Positions 46,467-55,986 of a stretch of 64,000 nucleotides of DNA are shown here, piece after piece. Position 1 is the stretch's first letter. Each line of letters begins with the position of its first letter. A model generated the notes under the pieces. That model was not told the DNA's origin and made no database searches. It saw only the letters and a program-made list of their open reading frames with translations. This DNA comes from Streptococcus pseudopneumoniae (GTDB taxonomy: Bacteria > Bacillota > Bacilli > Lactobacillales > Streptococcaceae), in NCBI RefSeq assembly GCF_001073085.1, contig NZ_JVFV01000008.1, positions 56,279 to 120,278 on the forward strand. The letters run 5' to 3'. The position numbers and the translations under genes were made by a program.

Positions 46467-47234
46467 ATGAACATTCTTGATCTTAATTCTAATCAGAAAG
46501 ATACGATATTGTTAATCCACCCGATGTTATCATCGGCTCAAGGGATGAAGTCCCTCATTGCAGATCAGATGGGGCAAGAGTTTAGATATATCATTCCGGA
46601 TTTGTCTGCACATGGGCAATCAGCTTCGGATACTTACGAGTCAGCTCTTAAGGAAAGCCAGATGATCTATGACTATCTAAAGGAACACCATATAAAAGAC
46701 TTGCGTTTAGCCTTTGGCGCGTCCTTGGGTGGTGTTGTGTTACTGCAATTGTTGAATTACAAGGACATCAAGTTTGAGAAACTTGTTTTTGAAGGGGTTA
46801 GTTTATGGACAAATGCGCCCTTGCTTGATGTCTTTACTAGGTATTTATTGTTAATAAATCATAGAAAAGCCTTGCGAAATAGAGATATAGCTGTTCATAA
46901 GATGGTTTCACTTTATGGAGAAAAAGGAGAGATGATGGCGGATTCTTTCATTGCTATGGATGAAGAAAGCATCAAACATATTTCCCATGATTGTGCATTT
47001 GTGGCTTTGCCTAACCTTACGCCAGAGGAACAAAAAAGTTGTGTTTTCTTTTATGGATCAAAAGAATTCGACTTGATAGCTGCTAAAAAAGTTCTCCCCA
47101 AAAAGTATCCTCATGCCACATGTCACATTTGGCAAGGATATGATCACTGTCGCAAGATCACTGAAAATCCGGTAGTTTACTGTAAATTATTAGAAGAAAT
47201 GATTGTAAAGAAAATATCAGTTTTAATGAGGTAA
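46467..47234 (+). CDS. alpha/beta hydrolase, second paralogue
   Basis: A 255-residue hydrolase with LLIHPMLSSAQGM, DLSAHGQS, nucleophile Ser86 in FGASLGGV, and a C-terminal GYDHCRK for the catalytic His. It is related to the enzyme at 35117 but diverged. The methyltransferase gene starts three bases after its stop, so the two form a pair. Substrate unknown. Confidence 0.8.
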   Translation: MNILDLNSNQKDTILLIHPMLSSAQGMKSLIADQMGQEFRYIIPDLSAHGQSASDTYESALKESQMIYDYLKEHHIKDLRLAFGASLGGVVLLQLLNYKDIKFEKLVFEGVSLWTNAPLLDVFTRYLLLINHRKALRNRDIAVHKMVSLYGEKGEMMADSFIAMDEESIKHISHDCAFVALPNLTPEEQKSCVFFYGSKEFDLIAAKKVLPKKYPHATCHIWQGYDHCRKITENPVVYCKLLEEMIVKKISVLMR

Positions 47235-47237
47235 GAC

Positions 47238-47957
47238 ATGACAAGTAAAAAATCTGATCTTGAACATTATAGAAATATGTTAAAACAACCTTGGGGAAAG
47301 ATTCAATATGAAATAACCTTTGCCCAACTTGCTCATCTGGAAGGTAAGAATATTCTTGATTTTGGATCTGGATTTGGTTTGGTCAGTGAATTTCTCTCTC
47401 GCAAGAATCAAGTTACTTCTGTTGAACCTAATGAGGAAATGCTCTATGCCAACTCTTCCACATCCTATGAAAAATTGTGGGGAAGTATTGCCCAACTCGC
47501 TCGTTTTACGGATAAATCCTTTGATCTTGTCCTTTGCCATAATGTTTTAGAATATATAGATCCTAATGACCGAAAAGACTATCTTCTGGAGTTCAAAAGA
47601 ATTTTAAAAGATGATGGATTGATTTCAATTATCAAGCATAATCACGTTGGAAAAGTTCTACAAAGTGTTGTTTTTGCTAATGACATCAATCAAGCATTTA
47701 GCTTACTCAATGGTGAAAATTTTGAGAGCCTATCTTTTGCAAGTGGTTCTACTTATACGATTGAGGAAATATTAGCTTTGTCTGGTCTTAAATTAGAAAA
47801 CTATTTGGGGATTCGAACATTTTACAGTCTACAACCAAATGAATTTAAGAGCAAAGAAAACTGGTTAGAAGAAATGACAAAGATTGAACTTGCAGTATGT
47901 GATTTAAAACCCTATAAAGATATTAGTTTTTTACAACATTTGTGGCTAAAAAAATAA
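47238..47957 (+). CDS. class I SAM-dependent methyltransferase
   Basis: A 239-residue methyltransferase. Motif I is ILDFGSGFGLVSEFL (~36-50), the acidic end of motif II is VEPNEEML, and FDLVLCHNVLEYIDP matches motifs IV-V of the Methyltransf_11 type. The acceptor is unknown and likely small. It is translationally close to the hydrolase upstream. The 272-bp gap after it is AT-rich and shows only a TATAAT at 48161. Confidence 0.85.
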   Translation: MTSKKSDLEHYRNMLKQPWGKIQYEITFAQLAHLEGKNILDFGSGFGLVSEFLSRKNQVTSVEPNEEMLYANSSTSYEKLWGSIAQLARFTDKSFDLVLCHNVLEYIDPNDRKDYLLEFKRILKDDGLISIIKHNHVGKVLQSVVFANDINQAFSLLNGENFESLSFASGSTYTIEEILALSGLKLENYLGIRTFYSLQPNEFKSKENWLEEMTKIELAVCDLKPYKDISFLQHLWLKK

Positions 47958-48229
47958 TAGAAGTATAGATTTTTTTAAAGTAAATTAAAAACTGATGTAT
48001 ATGAAAAAAAGTAAATGAGATGATTTCTTCATTTTGTAACTTGATAGAATTTTTTCCACAAATCTATTTTTCCAATTTTGAGAGAATAATTCTTAGACAG
48101 TTCATGATTGTATCTATTTTAGTTTACTACTTTCAATTTTTGTTTTTAGAAATTTCATTATATAATAAAGTGTATTAAAAATTTATATTGACATCCTAAG
48201 AGAGTAAATAGATATTGAGGAGAAAATGA

Positions 48230-49111
48230 ATGAATAAAATTATGGTAATCATCAACCCAACCTCTGGTGGAGAAAAGGCTTTAGATTATAAGGAAAAGTT
48301 GGAAAATAAGGCTAAAAATTACTTCGAGCAAGTCGATACCAGAATTACACAAAAAGCTCAAGACGCAACCAACTTCGCCACAGAAGCTTCTAAAGATCAT
48401 TATGATGCTGTTCTTGTTTTTGGTGGAGATGGGACCGTCAATGAAGTGATCTCAGGTATCGCTGAAAGAGACTATATTCCTAAACTAGCAATTATACCTG
48501 GAGGAACTGGAAATCTTATTACAAAGTTATTAGAAATCAATCAAGATATTGACGGTGCTATCGACGAGCTTGATTTCAATTCTACAAATAAGATTGATAT
48601 CGGAAAATCCAATGGGTACTATTTTGGCTATATTTTTAGTATTGGCTCACTACCAGAAGCCATTCATAACGTTGGAATTGAAGATAAAACAAAGTTTGGT
48701 ATGCTAGCCTATGCGGTTAATACTGTAAAGTCTGTGGTTACAGATCAAGCATTTAACATTACAGTTGAGACTGAAAATGGTAATTACATGGGCCCAGCAA
48801 GTCATGTTTTAGTTCTTCTTACAAATTATTTCGCTGACAAGAAGATTTTTGAAGAAGATAAGAATGATTATGCCAATATTTTGATACTAAAAGATGCGTC
48901 AATCCTTACTAAATTGTCAGTTATCCCTGATTTATTAAAAGGTGATGTCGTTGAAAATGATCACATCGAGTACATAAAAGCTCGTCATATCAAAATCTCT
49001 TCAGACACTGAGTTAGAAACGGATGTTGATGGTGACAAATCCGATAATTTACCAGTAGAAATTAAGGTGCTAGGTCAGCATATCCAAGTCTATTCTCAAC
49101 CGAAAGAATAA
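48230..49111 (+). CDS. diacylglycerol kinase-family lipid kinase
   Basis: A 293-residue DagK/YegS-type kinase. Motifs are INPTSGGEKA (N-terminal), GGDGTVNEV (65-73) and PGGTGNL (90-96), with DVDGDK near residue 265 completing the metal site. Enzymes of this family phosphorylate diacylglycerol to phosphatidic acid during phospholipid recycling. It is not the classic short DgkA. AGGAG lies before the ATG. An RDD gene follows. Confidence 0.88.
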   Translation: MNKIMVIINPTSGGEKALDYKEKLENKAKNYFEQVDTRITQKAQDATNFATEASKDHYDAVLVFGGDGTVNEVISGIAERDYIPKLAIIPGGTGNLITKLLEINQDIDGAIDELDFNSTNKIDIGKSNGYYFGYIFSIGSLPEAIHNVGIEDKTKFGMLAYAVNTVKSVVTDQAFNITVETENGNYMGPASHVLVLLTNYFADKKIFEEDKNDYANILILKDASILTKLSVIPDLLKGDVVENDHIEYIKARHIKISSDTELETDVDGDKSDNLPVEIKVLGQHIQVYSQPKE

Positions 49112-49155
49112 TAAACTTTTGAAAAGAATAGTTGATAATAAAGGAGGCGATGATG

Positions 49156-49674
49156 ATGAAGATTTTAGCAATCAATTCTATTTCGTTTAAAAAAAGAATG
49201 ATTGAATTACTATTTGATTATCTTTTCATACTAGCTTATTTAGCACTTCTGTTTTTAGGTTCTATGCTTTTTTACATTATTTTTTTTAATGGTATCCCAG
49301 AGTTTACAGAAATTCAGTCGCAGTGTCTTGTATTTTTTACCTCTGTTTTGCCAATCACTCTACTTTTTACATTCTTAGATTATACAAAAAATGGGAGTTT
49401 TGGGAAGGCGAAAGCAGGACTTCAATTGGTTTACAAGAAAAAAACTGTGCAAGCTAGCTTGCTTAGAAACACTATTAAATTTTTACCTTGGCAAATAGGT
49501 CATATGGGCACGATACATAGTTTCTATAGTGAGTTTGATTTCTTATCTATTATCCTCTCGTTTTTAGCTACTCTCCTCGCAGTTGCCTTACTAGCAATGA
49601 TGGTTTTCAGGAAAGATAAGCGACATCTAGGTGATCTTATAGCTCATACACAGGTACAACTAAAAGGTGACTAA
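49156..49674 (+). CDS. RDD-family membrane protein
   Basis: A 172-residue protein. The N-terminal FKKRMIELLFDYLFILAYL carries the RDD-like element (here Arg, Glu, Asp), followed by three to four membrane segments and KRHLGDLIAHTQV near the end. RDD proteins are small transport-related membrane proteins. Three ATG codons follow AAGGAGG, and I take the third, which has the best spacing. It is separated from the lipid kinase by 44 bp and may be co-transcribed. Confidence 0.7.
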   Translation: MKILAINSISFKKRMIELLFDYLFILAYLALLFLGSMLFYIIFFNGIPEFTEIQSQCLVFFTSVLPITLLFTFLDYTKNGSFGKAKAGLQLVYKKKTVQASLLRNTIKFLPWQIGHMGTIHSFYSEFDFLSIILSFLATLLAVALLAMMVFRKDKRHLGDLIAHTQVQLKGD

Positions 49675-49705
49675 AATTAAATGTTTCATAGATATTTCAC
49701 TTATT

Positions 49706-49736
49706 AGGGAGCGTGCTGTGTGCCAGCTTCCTTTTT
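49706..49736 (+). terminator. terminator after the RDD gene
   Basis: AGGGAGC and GCTTCCT pair, with an inner GC/GC, followed by five T. Confidence 0.6.
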
Positions 49737-49769
49737 AATGATTTAAAATCTACTTTACTTAGAAAATGC

Positions 49770-49798
49770 TTGGACTTAAAATAAAATTGAACTATAAT
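49770..49798 (+). promoter_or_regulatory. promoter of the DUF4300 lipoprotein gene
   Basis: TTGGAC (49770-49775), a 17-nt spacer, TATAAT (49793-49798), about 50 bp before the start codon. Confidence 0.75.
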
Positions 49799-49849
49799 AT
49801 AAGAGAAGCTAATCTACCTGAAAAATCTTAGTTAAAAAGGAAACATTTT

Positions 49850-50734
49850 ATGAAAGTATCTAAAAAAATCAGATTAATGAGCTGTTGTGCTTTAGCTATC
49901 TTTACTTTAGCTGCCTGTGGTACAAACCAAAACCAATCTATGGAAAAACAGAATAGTTCAACTACTAAGTTGGTTAGCTCAGATAAAGAGAGCTACAAAG
50001 GAACCTATAGCAATCTCAATAGCAAGGAAAGTGAAGAAGAAGTTCGAAAAGCCTTAGCTTCGCATTTAGATAAGGACAGTGTGGATGCTTTTTTCAACCT
50101 TGTAAATGATTATAACAATACTGTCGGTTCAGTTGGATTAGTTGGAGATTTTTCTACATTTACCAAAACCGAGTATGACGTAGAAAAGATAAGCAATCTT
50201 TGGACTCCCAAAAAAGGTGATTTTGTAGGTACCAACTGTCGGATTAACAGTTATTGTTTATTGAAAAATTCTATCGAAATTCCGAAGTTAGAGAAAGATG
50301 ATTCCCTCTTGTTTGTCGATAATGATGCTATTGATAAGGGAAAAGTCTTTGGTTCAGAAGACAAGGATGCCTTTGATATTCTATTCTCAAGAGTCAAGAC
50401 CGAAGCAACCACCGATGTCAAGGTTCATGTTGCTAAGATGGAACAGTTCCTTTCTCAATTCAAGTTTAATGAAAATGCAAGAATGCTCTCCGTAGTCGTT
50501 CATGATGATCTGGATGGGCAATCTCTCTTTATCGGCCATGTTGGTATTCTTGTACCAAGCGAGGATGGCTATCTCTTTGTCGAAAAGTTAACCTTTGAGG
50601 AACCTTATCAAGCCATCAAATTTGCGACCAAGGAAGATTGTTACAAATATTTAGATACAAAATACGAAAACTATACAGGTGAAGGTCTAGCTAAGCCATT
50701 TATTATGGACAATGATAAATGGGTTCAACTCTAA
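49850..50734 (+). CDS. DUF4300 lipoprotein
   Basis: A 294-residue lipoprotein. The signal peptide ends in TLAACG with lipid Cys24. The mature part begins with a Ser/Asn linker and then NLNSKESEEEVRKAL, LVNDYNNTVGSVGLVGDFST, FVGTNCRINSYCLLKN and FIGHVGILVPSEDGYLFVEK. This pattern fits DUF4300, a streptococcal surface lipoprotein family of unknown function, perhaps with a papain-like fold since Cys and His motifs recur. It has its own promoter. Confidence 0.8.
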   Translation: MKVSKKIRLMSCCALAIFTLAACGTNQNQSMEKQNSSTTKLVSSDKESYKGTYSNLNSKESEEEVRKALASHLDKDSVDAFFNLVNDYNNTVGSVGLVGDFSTFTKTEYDVEKISNLWTPKKGDFVGTNCRINSYCLLKNSIEIPKLEKDDSLLFVDNDAIDKGKVFGSEDKDAFDILFSRVKTEATTDVKVHVAKMEQFLSQFKFNENARMLSVVVHDDLDGQSLFIGHVGILVPSEDGYLFVEKLTFEEPYQAIKFATKEDCYKYLDTKYENYTGEGLAKPFIMDNDKWVQL

Positions 50735-50815
50735 AAGGATGATTTGCTTAAAGAGTGGGATAAGAAGTTACCAATCGAATGATAGCTAAATTGATATGAT
50801 TAGAGGACAGCAAGC

Positions 50816-51136
50816 ATGGATGAACATACATTAAGAGTTGTAAAAATTGATAAGGAAGCTATTTTTGAGTTGATCTACGAAACGTTTATAGCGCAAGAGC
50901 AAGAACTGCTAGACCTCTCTCCAGTAGATGTTATCAATGATTGTGCTATGGATTGGGAAAAGGGGGAGTTTATCTTTGCAGCACATCTTCAAGAAAATAG
51001 TCTGAGAGAATTGAATCCTCTTCCCAAAGATATTCATATCCAAGAGTTGCTGAAAAAACTACCTGTTACGACAGATTCCGTTCTTGGCAAAGAAGTGATT
51101 TATAGAGATTTTTCATTCGACCAATTAAAAAAATAG
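50816..51136 (+). CDS. uncharacterised small acidic protein
   Basis: A 106-residue acidic cytoplasmic protein, MDEHTLRVVKIDKEAIFELI followed by VDVINDCAMDWEKGEFIFAA. The family is not recognised. The size, acidity and context are like the other immunity-type genes of the island. It begins after AGGACAG. Confidence 0.5.
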   Translation: MDEHTLRVVKIDKEAIFELIYETFIAQEQELLDLSPVDVINDCAMDWEKGEFIFAAHLQENSLRELNPLPKDIHIQELLKKLPVTTDSVLGKEVIYRDFSFDQLKK

Positions 51137-51174
51137 TATAATAGTAGTAAATAAAATAGTCATAAGGAGACACA

Positions 51175-51486
51175 ATGGATATTAAAGATTTTACAGAAAA
51201 AGAACAAGAAATGATTAAAAAGGGACTAACTTTCTCTAAGCTGAACGACAAGGAAACTGCCGATAAGATTATCGCTTTAATTCCTCAAGATATGATTAAA
51301 CGAATTCCATTTTTTGTTAGAAAACATGCCATTACACGTACTGTTAAGAGAATCTCGATCGAGTATCCAGAGTTGTATGCCGTTGCTGAACGAGAAGGCC
51401 AACTTCCTGAAAAGGAAGCTCAAGAATTGCGCCAAATTCTTACAGATATTTTCCAAGAAAAAATGAACAAGCATAAGATTAAATAA
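51175..51486 (+). CDS. uncharacterised small helical protein
   Basis: A 103-residue basic, all-helical protein: FTEKEQEMIKKGLTFSKLND, MIKRIPFFVRKHAITRTVKR, KEAQELRQILTDIFQEK. AAGGAG precedes the ATG and a TATAAT lies at 51137. The family is unknown. Confidence 0.55.
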   Translation: MDIKDFTEKEQEMIKKGLTFSKLNDKETADKIIALIPQDMIKRIPFFVRKHAITRTVKRISIEYPELYAVAEREGQLPEKEAQELRQILTDIFQEKMNKHKIK

Positions 51487-51534
51487 GTTTTGAGATTTAT
51501 CAATAAGATGTCGATTGAGCATTAGGAGTTGAGA

Positions 51535-52341
51535 ATGGCTATTGATGGCGTTAAAATCATTGACAGTGATCAAGGGTATGACATTTACAATGAGGTAGTT
51601 GGTCGCTATAGAGACGGTGATCATGTGTCCAATATTATCAAGGATATCCTCGATGCAGAGAAAGATTACTGTCAAACTGACTTTTTTACAGAAATTTATT
51701 GGACTGCTCTTGCCTACTCACTGTGGAAGATTGGTCACCTGACAGACGATATCAGAGATAAAACCTTGGTGCTTATCAAAAAAGGGGCTGATCCATTTTG
51801 GTTGGAAATAGATTCAAAGGCTTTGAAACAAAGGCAAAAGGTCTTGGATAAACTTGCTATCCAGTTGCAAACTGAAAATCCTAGGCCTCTAAAGGTCACT
51901 AAAGCCAAAACTAAACGTAAACCTTATTTTGAAGAAGGAGATATCCTTGCTGTTAAGTTCCAAGATGAGTATGGTCTTGTCTTTGTATCTATGGTTGAGC
52001 AGAGTCCTAGAAAGCTTGAGTATCATTTGGCTTGCACGCGCCTCTTACAAACAAAAAAGCCCACCATCGATGATTTTTTGACCAGTCATATCTCCTGTAA
52101 GATGGATAATACAAAGTTTGCTCTCGTTACAGATTGCTGGTTCAATCACAAAGATTTAGGGCAATTATTAGAAAATATTGAAAAAATTGGACAGGTGAAA
52201 CTTAGACCTTTCAGTCTTTGGATGCTGGCACCTGCCCAAAATTTAGAAGATATTTATCAAGAAATCACTAGAGATAAAGGTTCCTCTGGCCTTCGGTTCA
52301 TCGAAACCTATAAACTTGTTGACGATATTTTTCCAGTTTAA
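51535..52341 (+). CDS. Imm26-like immunity protein
   Basis: A 268-residue cytoplasmic protein. The N-terminal half resembles a DUF4259-like helical domain (IYNEVVGRYRDGDHVSNIIK, IYWTALAYSLWKIGHLTDDI). The second half (KPYFEEGDILAVKFQDEYGL, LLQTKKPTIDDFLTSHISC) looks like the Imm26 beta-fold. This combination suggests immunity to a nuclease-type toxin. AGGAG lies before the ATG. The domain names come from memory of their patterns. Confidence 0.6.
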   Translation: MAIDGVKIIDSDQGYDIYNEVVGRYRDGDHVSNIIKDILDAEKDYCQTDFFTEIYWTALAYSLWKIGHLTDDIRDKTLVLIKKGADPFWLEIDSKALKQRQKVLDKLAIQLQTENPRPLKVTKAKTKRKPYFEEGDILAVKFQDEYGLVFVSMVEQSPRKLEYHLACTRLLQTKKPTIDDFLTSHISCKMDNTKFALVTDCWFNHKDLGQLLENIEKIGQVKLRPFSLWMLAPAQNLEDIYQEITRDKGSSGLRFIETYKLVDDIFPV

Positions 52342-52371
52342 TGCTTATGTGATAAAGGGAGAAATGGTCAA

Positions 52372-53391
52372 TCATTCCCATTGACTGTGTTGGGCTCTGA
52401 CACCATAGCTGTCTAGGGAACCATCTGAATTGAACTTGGCTTCAATCCTGTACCTTTTCCAGAGGTCGTAATCTGCTGTTTGGATGGTTAGGATAAAGTT
52501 GGTATCCTTATCAGAGACATTATAATCAGCAGGATTTAGTTGAAAGATATCGATTAACTTTCGTGTTTGAAAATCTTGGAGTTTGAGATTTGCTAGCTTG
52601 ACATGATTGATGGAAATTTTTTCTAGTTGCTTGCTATCCTTAGGTGTTCTGTAATAGGTGATGACGCAGTTTTTGAGCTGATCGGTATCTCTTCCCGTAG
52701 GAGTAAGGCTCATAAAGCCATAGGACTGATCATCCCGCTTGACTTCGAGAAGCTGACCGTAGTAGAAGTGGTCGTTTTTGGGATTGGTAATCAAGCTCTC
52801 TGCGCCTTTATCTCCCAAGGTAAAGCCTTGGTCCAAAAGCTCGGAAGCCTTGGTTTCTCCGATAATGACAGTAGTATCTTGAATGGTTACTGGAACAGGT
52901 TGAGCTGGAAGACCACTCATCATCATGCAAAACATAAAAACATAACTCGTTAAAAAAGCTGTCCCAATAACAGCGTTGGTTGATGCATAGGCATGACTGT
53001 TATGAAAGTTTTTTCTTATAGCTAGTACAACAAATTTGCCAATACTTTTTAAAACCATACTAACAAGTACGATGAAAAATTGTTTTTTCAAACATTCATA
53101 AACTGCTTGCGGGAAGCTATTGCCATGATAGTAGAAGCCAGCCAATAGGAGTAGATTTACGATTAAATAGATCAGCAAGAACCAATGAATCTCTTTAAGG
53201 GCATTAGCATCAGTGATTTCTTCATAGTCAACATGAATTCTTCCTTGAACAGCATGGCCAAGTTTATAAATCCATTTGGGAATGTCTTTGCCTTTTTTAA
53301 CCGCAACTACAAGTCTAATATAGAGATAGATAGTAAAGGACAAGGATAGAAAGAAAAGAGCATAAAAACCCAAAATAATACTAGTGAACAT
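52372..53391 (-). CDS. four-helix membrane protein with ETKAS ectodomain
   Basis: A 339-residue protein on the minus strand. Four transmembrane segments (TSIILGFYALFFLSLSF, IHWFLLIYLIVNLLLLAG, FFIVLVSMVLKSIGKFVVL, GTAFLTSYVFMFCMMM) precede a ~160-residue extracytoplasmic domain starting TVIIGETKASELLDQGFTLG. The same ETKAS-x-L-x-x-GF core appears in the protein at 57813, so the two are paralogues. The function is unknown. It is the only minus-strand gene in the immunity array. Confidence 0.65.
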   Translation of the reverse strand: MFTSIILGFYALFFLSLSFTIYLYIRLVVAVKKGKDIPKWIYKLGHAVQGRIHVDYEEITDANALKEIHWFLLIYLIVNLLLLAGFYYHGNSFPQAVYECLKKQFFIVLVSMVLKSIGKFVVLAIRKNFHNSHAYASTNAVIGTAFLTSYVFMFCMMMSGLPAQPVPVTIQDTTVIIGETKASELLDQGFTLGDKGAESLITNPKNDHFYYGQLLEVKRDDQSYGFMSLTPTGRDTDQLKNCVITYYRTPKDSKQLEKISINHVKLANLKLQDFQTRKLIDIFQLNPADYNVSDKDTNFILTIQTADYDLWKRYRIEAKFNSDGSLDSYGVRAQHSQWE

Positions 53392-53513
53392 GACTGTTTC
53401 CTCTTATTTTCCAATGAATACAGAACATTTTTGTTAGCTCCATTATAGCACTTTCTTGGGAAATAGAGCTAGAAATATCCGAATGATACTAACTGATTCA
53501 AAGGAGTAAAATC

Positions 53514-54020
53514 ATGGGAATGATTGCCAATTATCAATATTTACCGGACGATAAATTAAAACAAATAAAAGGTCTTTCCAATCAAGGAGATGACTTGTTA
53601 GATTTTGCTGAGGATTCCGCTGATAGTCATGATATCTTAATAGATATTGACAAAATGTGGGATGCCTTGGTCTTTGTCATGACAGGATTTAGTAGTTCAG
53701 AATTTTTGGACGATAATCCCTTGAGAGAAGCGGTCTTAGGAGTAACTCCTTTAGAAGAAGTGTCTGAGTACATAGCCTATACTGAAAAAAACAAGATAGC
53801 CGAGATCGTAAAAGCTCTAGAAAGTTTTGATATGCACAGAGCCTTGGCAGACTTTAGTATGGAAGCATGCAAGAAAGCTGACTTGTATCCTGATATTTGG
53901 GATTATCTTGAGGAAGAGGAAGAAATCAAGGATGATATTTTAACCTGCTTTGTCAAAATGAAAGACTTTTACAAGGAAATCTTAAACCATAAGGGGAATG
54001 TCTTAGTGACTATTTGTTAA
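53514..54020 (+). CDS. DUF1877-family protein
   Basis: A 168-residue protein, MGMIANYQYLPDDKLKQIKG ... DIDKMWDALVFVMTGFSSSE, a clear DUF1877 pattern. DUF1877 proteins are often encoded in polymorphic-toxin immunity clusters. There is no signal peptide. AAGGAG precedes the ATG. The protected partner is unknown. Confidence 0.8.
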   Translation: MGMIANYQYLPDDKLKQIKGLSNQGDDLLDFAEDSADSHDILIDIDKMWDALVFVMTGFSSSEFLDDNPLREAVLGVTPLEEVSEYIAYTEKNKIAEIVKALESFDMHRALADFSMEACKKADLYPDIWDYLEEEEEIKDDILTCFVKMKDFYKEILNHKGNVLVTIC

Positions 54021-54051
54021 GGTTTTTATATTCCATTAGAAAGGTATTCCC

Positions 54052-54903
54052 ATGAATCCATTTCTAGAAAAGTATATTACTTTAAAAAAGCAATACCTAG
54101 ACCAAGATGGAAATCCTTCAAGTGTTGCAGCCCTTTATGATTTGGCTGATGAATTAGCTAAATCTGATGATTTAGAAGCGAAGAAAGTCTTAGTTGACCT
54201 CTATGAACAATTGGGTCTCTACACTAGGGCCTATAGCTTATTTACTGAAATCTTAGACAAACCTGATCGAAAACAGATAAAGAAACTGAGCCGTTTACAA
54301 GAAATGAGTCAGAGTCATGGCGATCGTTTTGCCCTTCCTCGTCCTCTAAGAAAAGAAGAGAAGAAGCAGAGAAAAGAGCTATCACACTCTTTGCCACATT
54401 TTATTTACCATCCAGATCCTCTAGCAACGGGAGCTTTTGTAGAGGGAGAAGCCAAGATTTGTCCATCTTGTGGGAAAGAAAGCACTGTTTATTATGACTT
54501 GATTCCTTACTGTATTGACAACATAGAATACCTTTGCCCATTTTGTATTGCAAACGGTCAAGCGGCCAAAAAATTCGATGCGGAATTTATCCAAGATGCC
54601 GAGTGGCAGGGTGAATTGGATCCAGAAAAGAATCAGCTACTTTTTTGTCAGACCCCAGGCTACTCTAGTTGGCAGGGTGAATATTGGTTATCTTGTTGTC
54701 AAGATTACTGCGCTTACTTAGGTACAGTTGGAACACGAGAATTGAAGGACATGGGAATCGCTGAGCAAGTCTTGGCAGACTATGAAGCGCGTGAAGAATA
54801 TCAAGAGGTAGAAGACTACTTGGTCAAAGACGGGCCTATCTGTGGTTACCTTTTCAGATGCCTACATTGTCAAAAATACCAGATCTGGGTTGATGCAGAT
54901 TAA
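54052..54903 (+). CDS. CbrC-family (UPF0167) protein
   Basis: A 283-residue cytoplasmic protein. After a helical N-terminal region comes LPHFIYHPDPLATGAFVEGE, then CPSCGKESTVYY, YLCPFCIANGQAAKKF and a late FRCLHCQKYQIWVD. This is the cysteine-rich CbrC pattern. CbrC in E. coli is linked to colicin E2 tolerance, and relatives are listed as immunity proteins. AAAGG precedes the ATG. Confidence 0.82.
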   Translation: MNPFLEKYITLKKQYLDQDGNPSSVAALYDLADELAKSDDLEAKKVLVDLYEQLGLYTRAYSLFTEILDKPDRKQIKKLSRLQEMSQSHGDRFALPRPLRKEEKKQRKELSHSLPHFIYHPDPLATGAFVEGEAKICPSCGKESTVYYDLIPYCIDNIEYLCPFCIANGQAAKKFDAEFIQDAEWQGELDPEKNQLLFCQTPGYSSWQGEYWLSCCQDYCAYLGTVGTRELKDMGIAEQVLADYEAREEYQEVEDYLVKDGPICGYLFRCLHCQKYQIWVDAD

Positions 54904-54942
54904 ATCGGATTGTGATTTGCTATGAAAATTAAAGAGAAGACT

Positions 54943-55404
54943 ATGGAAGAACTAGAATTATTCGAAGCCGCCTCCAAAGATTTATTAGATACTATGCAGG
55001 GATTTAAAGACAATCTATCTGCTCAATTTTCCCTATTTGATAGTGATAACTGGAAGTATGATAAGGGATCGATAAAGGTTTGTAAGGCTGATGAGTCAGG
55101 ATTCAAAAAAAGATGTAGGGTCGGAATCAGCTACAACTTGAAAGTCTCCCTATTAAACGAAGATGCCGAGCAAATCTGGCTACTGTTTAAAGACTGGTTC
55201 AATGCTAGCAGGTTGAATCAAGTTGAAAGAAATTCTAATAATGAAGATTTGGGAAGATATGTCTTCTCAGCAAGTTCCCCTCTAGGTGATCAGGTAGATT
55301 GTTCGATTTATTTGCCTAATGAGTGGAATATCCCTCAGATTAGCTTTTCAGGCTATCTAACAGCTCGTTATAGGGCTTGTGATCTTGATAAATCGCAAGG
55401 ATAA
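54943..55404 (+). CDS. uncharacterised immunity-like protein
   Basis: A 153-residue protein, MEELELFEAASKDLLDTMQG ... WKYDKGSIKVCKADESGFKK, with no signal peptide. I place the start at the ATG after GAGAAG. An in-frame ATG seven codons earlier is possible. The family is not recognised. It lies 39 bp after cbrC-like and 17 bp before the next gene, in a run of co-directional genes. Confidence 0.5.
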   Translation: MEELELFEAASKDLLDTMQGFKDNLSAQFSLFDSDNWKYDKGSIKVCKADESGFKKRCRVGISYNLKVSLLNEDAEQIWLLFKDWFNASRLNQVERNSNNEDLGRYVFSASSPLGDQVDCSIYLPNEWNIPQISFSGYLTARYRACDLDKSQG

Positions 55405-55421
55405 GATGGAGGTTTTTAGAG

Positions 55422-55976
55422 ATGAGAAAGATTGATTGGGACAATATAAAGACTCGTTTAGATGCCTTGCTAGTCATTGACGAATATCTGACAGATCCGA
55501 GTGAGGATTGGCTCAGACTCGTGTTTAAAACTGAGGAAGACTATGGAGTTCGCTACCTTATTGACAATGGCTCTGGTGATTCTTTAGATGTGATTTTGAC
55601 TGCTAAAATGATCCTCATAAAAGGTTTTGATCATGAAAGTAGTTTAAGCCAGTTTGCTGCTGACGAGTGGAATCAAGACGTCATTGATAGTTTTTATAAA
55701 GGACTGGATGAAAAGTATCTCTCACTTTATTCAGAAGACCAAAAAGATGAAACAACCTTCTTTATCTGGTATGACGGTCATGCGCATCAACACACTTACC
55801 AAGAGCAGGATGGCGGAGAATGGTTGCTCTCTTACCTTTTTGATAGCTTTGAGAGATTTCATGAGTTTGTGACTGACTATTATGAAATTACCGTAGATAA
55901 AGATTTACTTAGGAAACTTTACATGGAAGGCTTTCTTTCAGACCTAGAATTAAACCAATTAATCCAGAAAAATTAA
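55422..55976 (+). CDS. uncharacterised immunity-like protein
   Basis: A 184-residue acidic cytoplasmic protein, MRKIDWDNIKTRLDALLVID ... FIWYDGHAHQHTYQEQDGGE, ending FERFHEFVTDYYEITVDKDL. The family is not recognised. It starts after GGAGG. The next gene begins 10 bp downstream, so an operon is likely. Confidence 0.5.
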   Translation: MRKIDWDNIKTRLDALLVIDEYLTDPSEDWLRLVFKTEEDYGVRYLIDNGSGDSLDVILTAKMILIKGFDHESSLSQFAADEWNQDVIDSFYKGLDEKYLSLYSEDQKDETTFFIWYDGHAHQHTYQEQDGGEWLLSYLFDSFERFHEFVTDYYEITVDKDLLRKLYMEGFLSDLELNQLIQKN

Positions 55977-55986
55977 GAGGTTTATC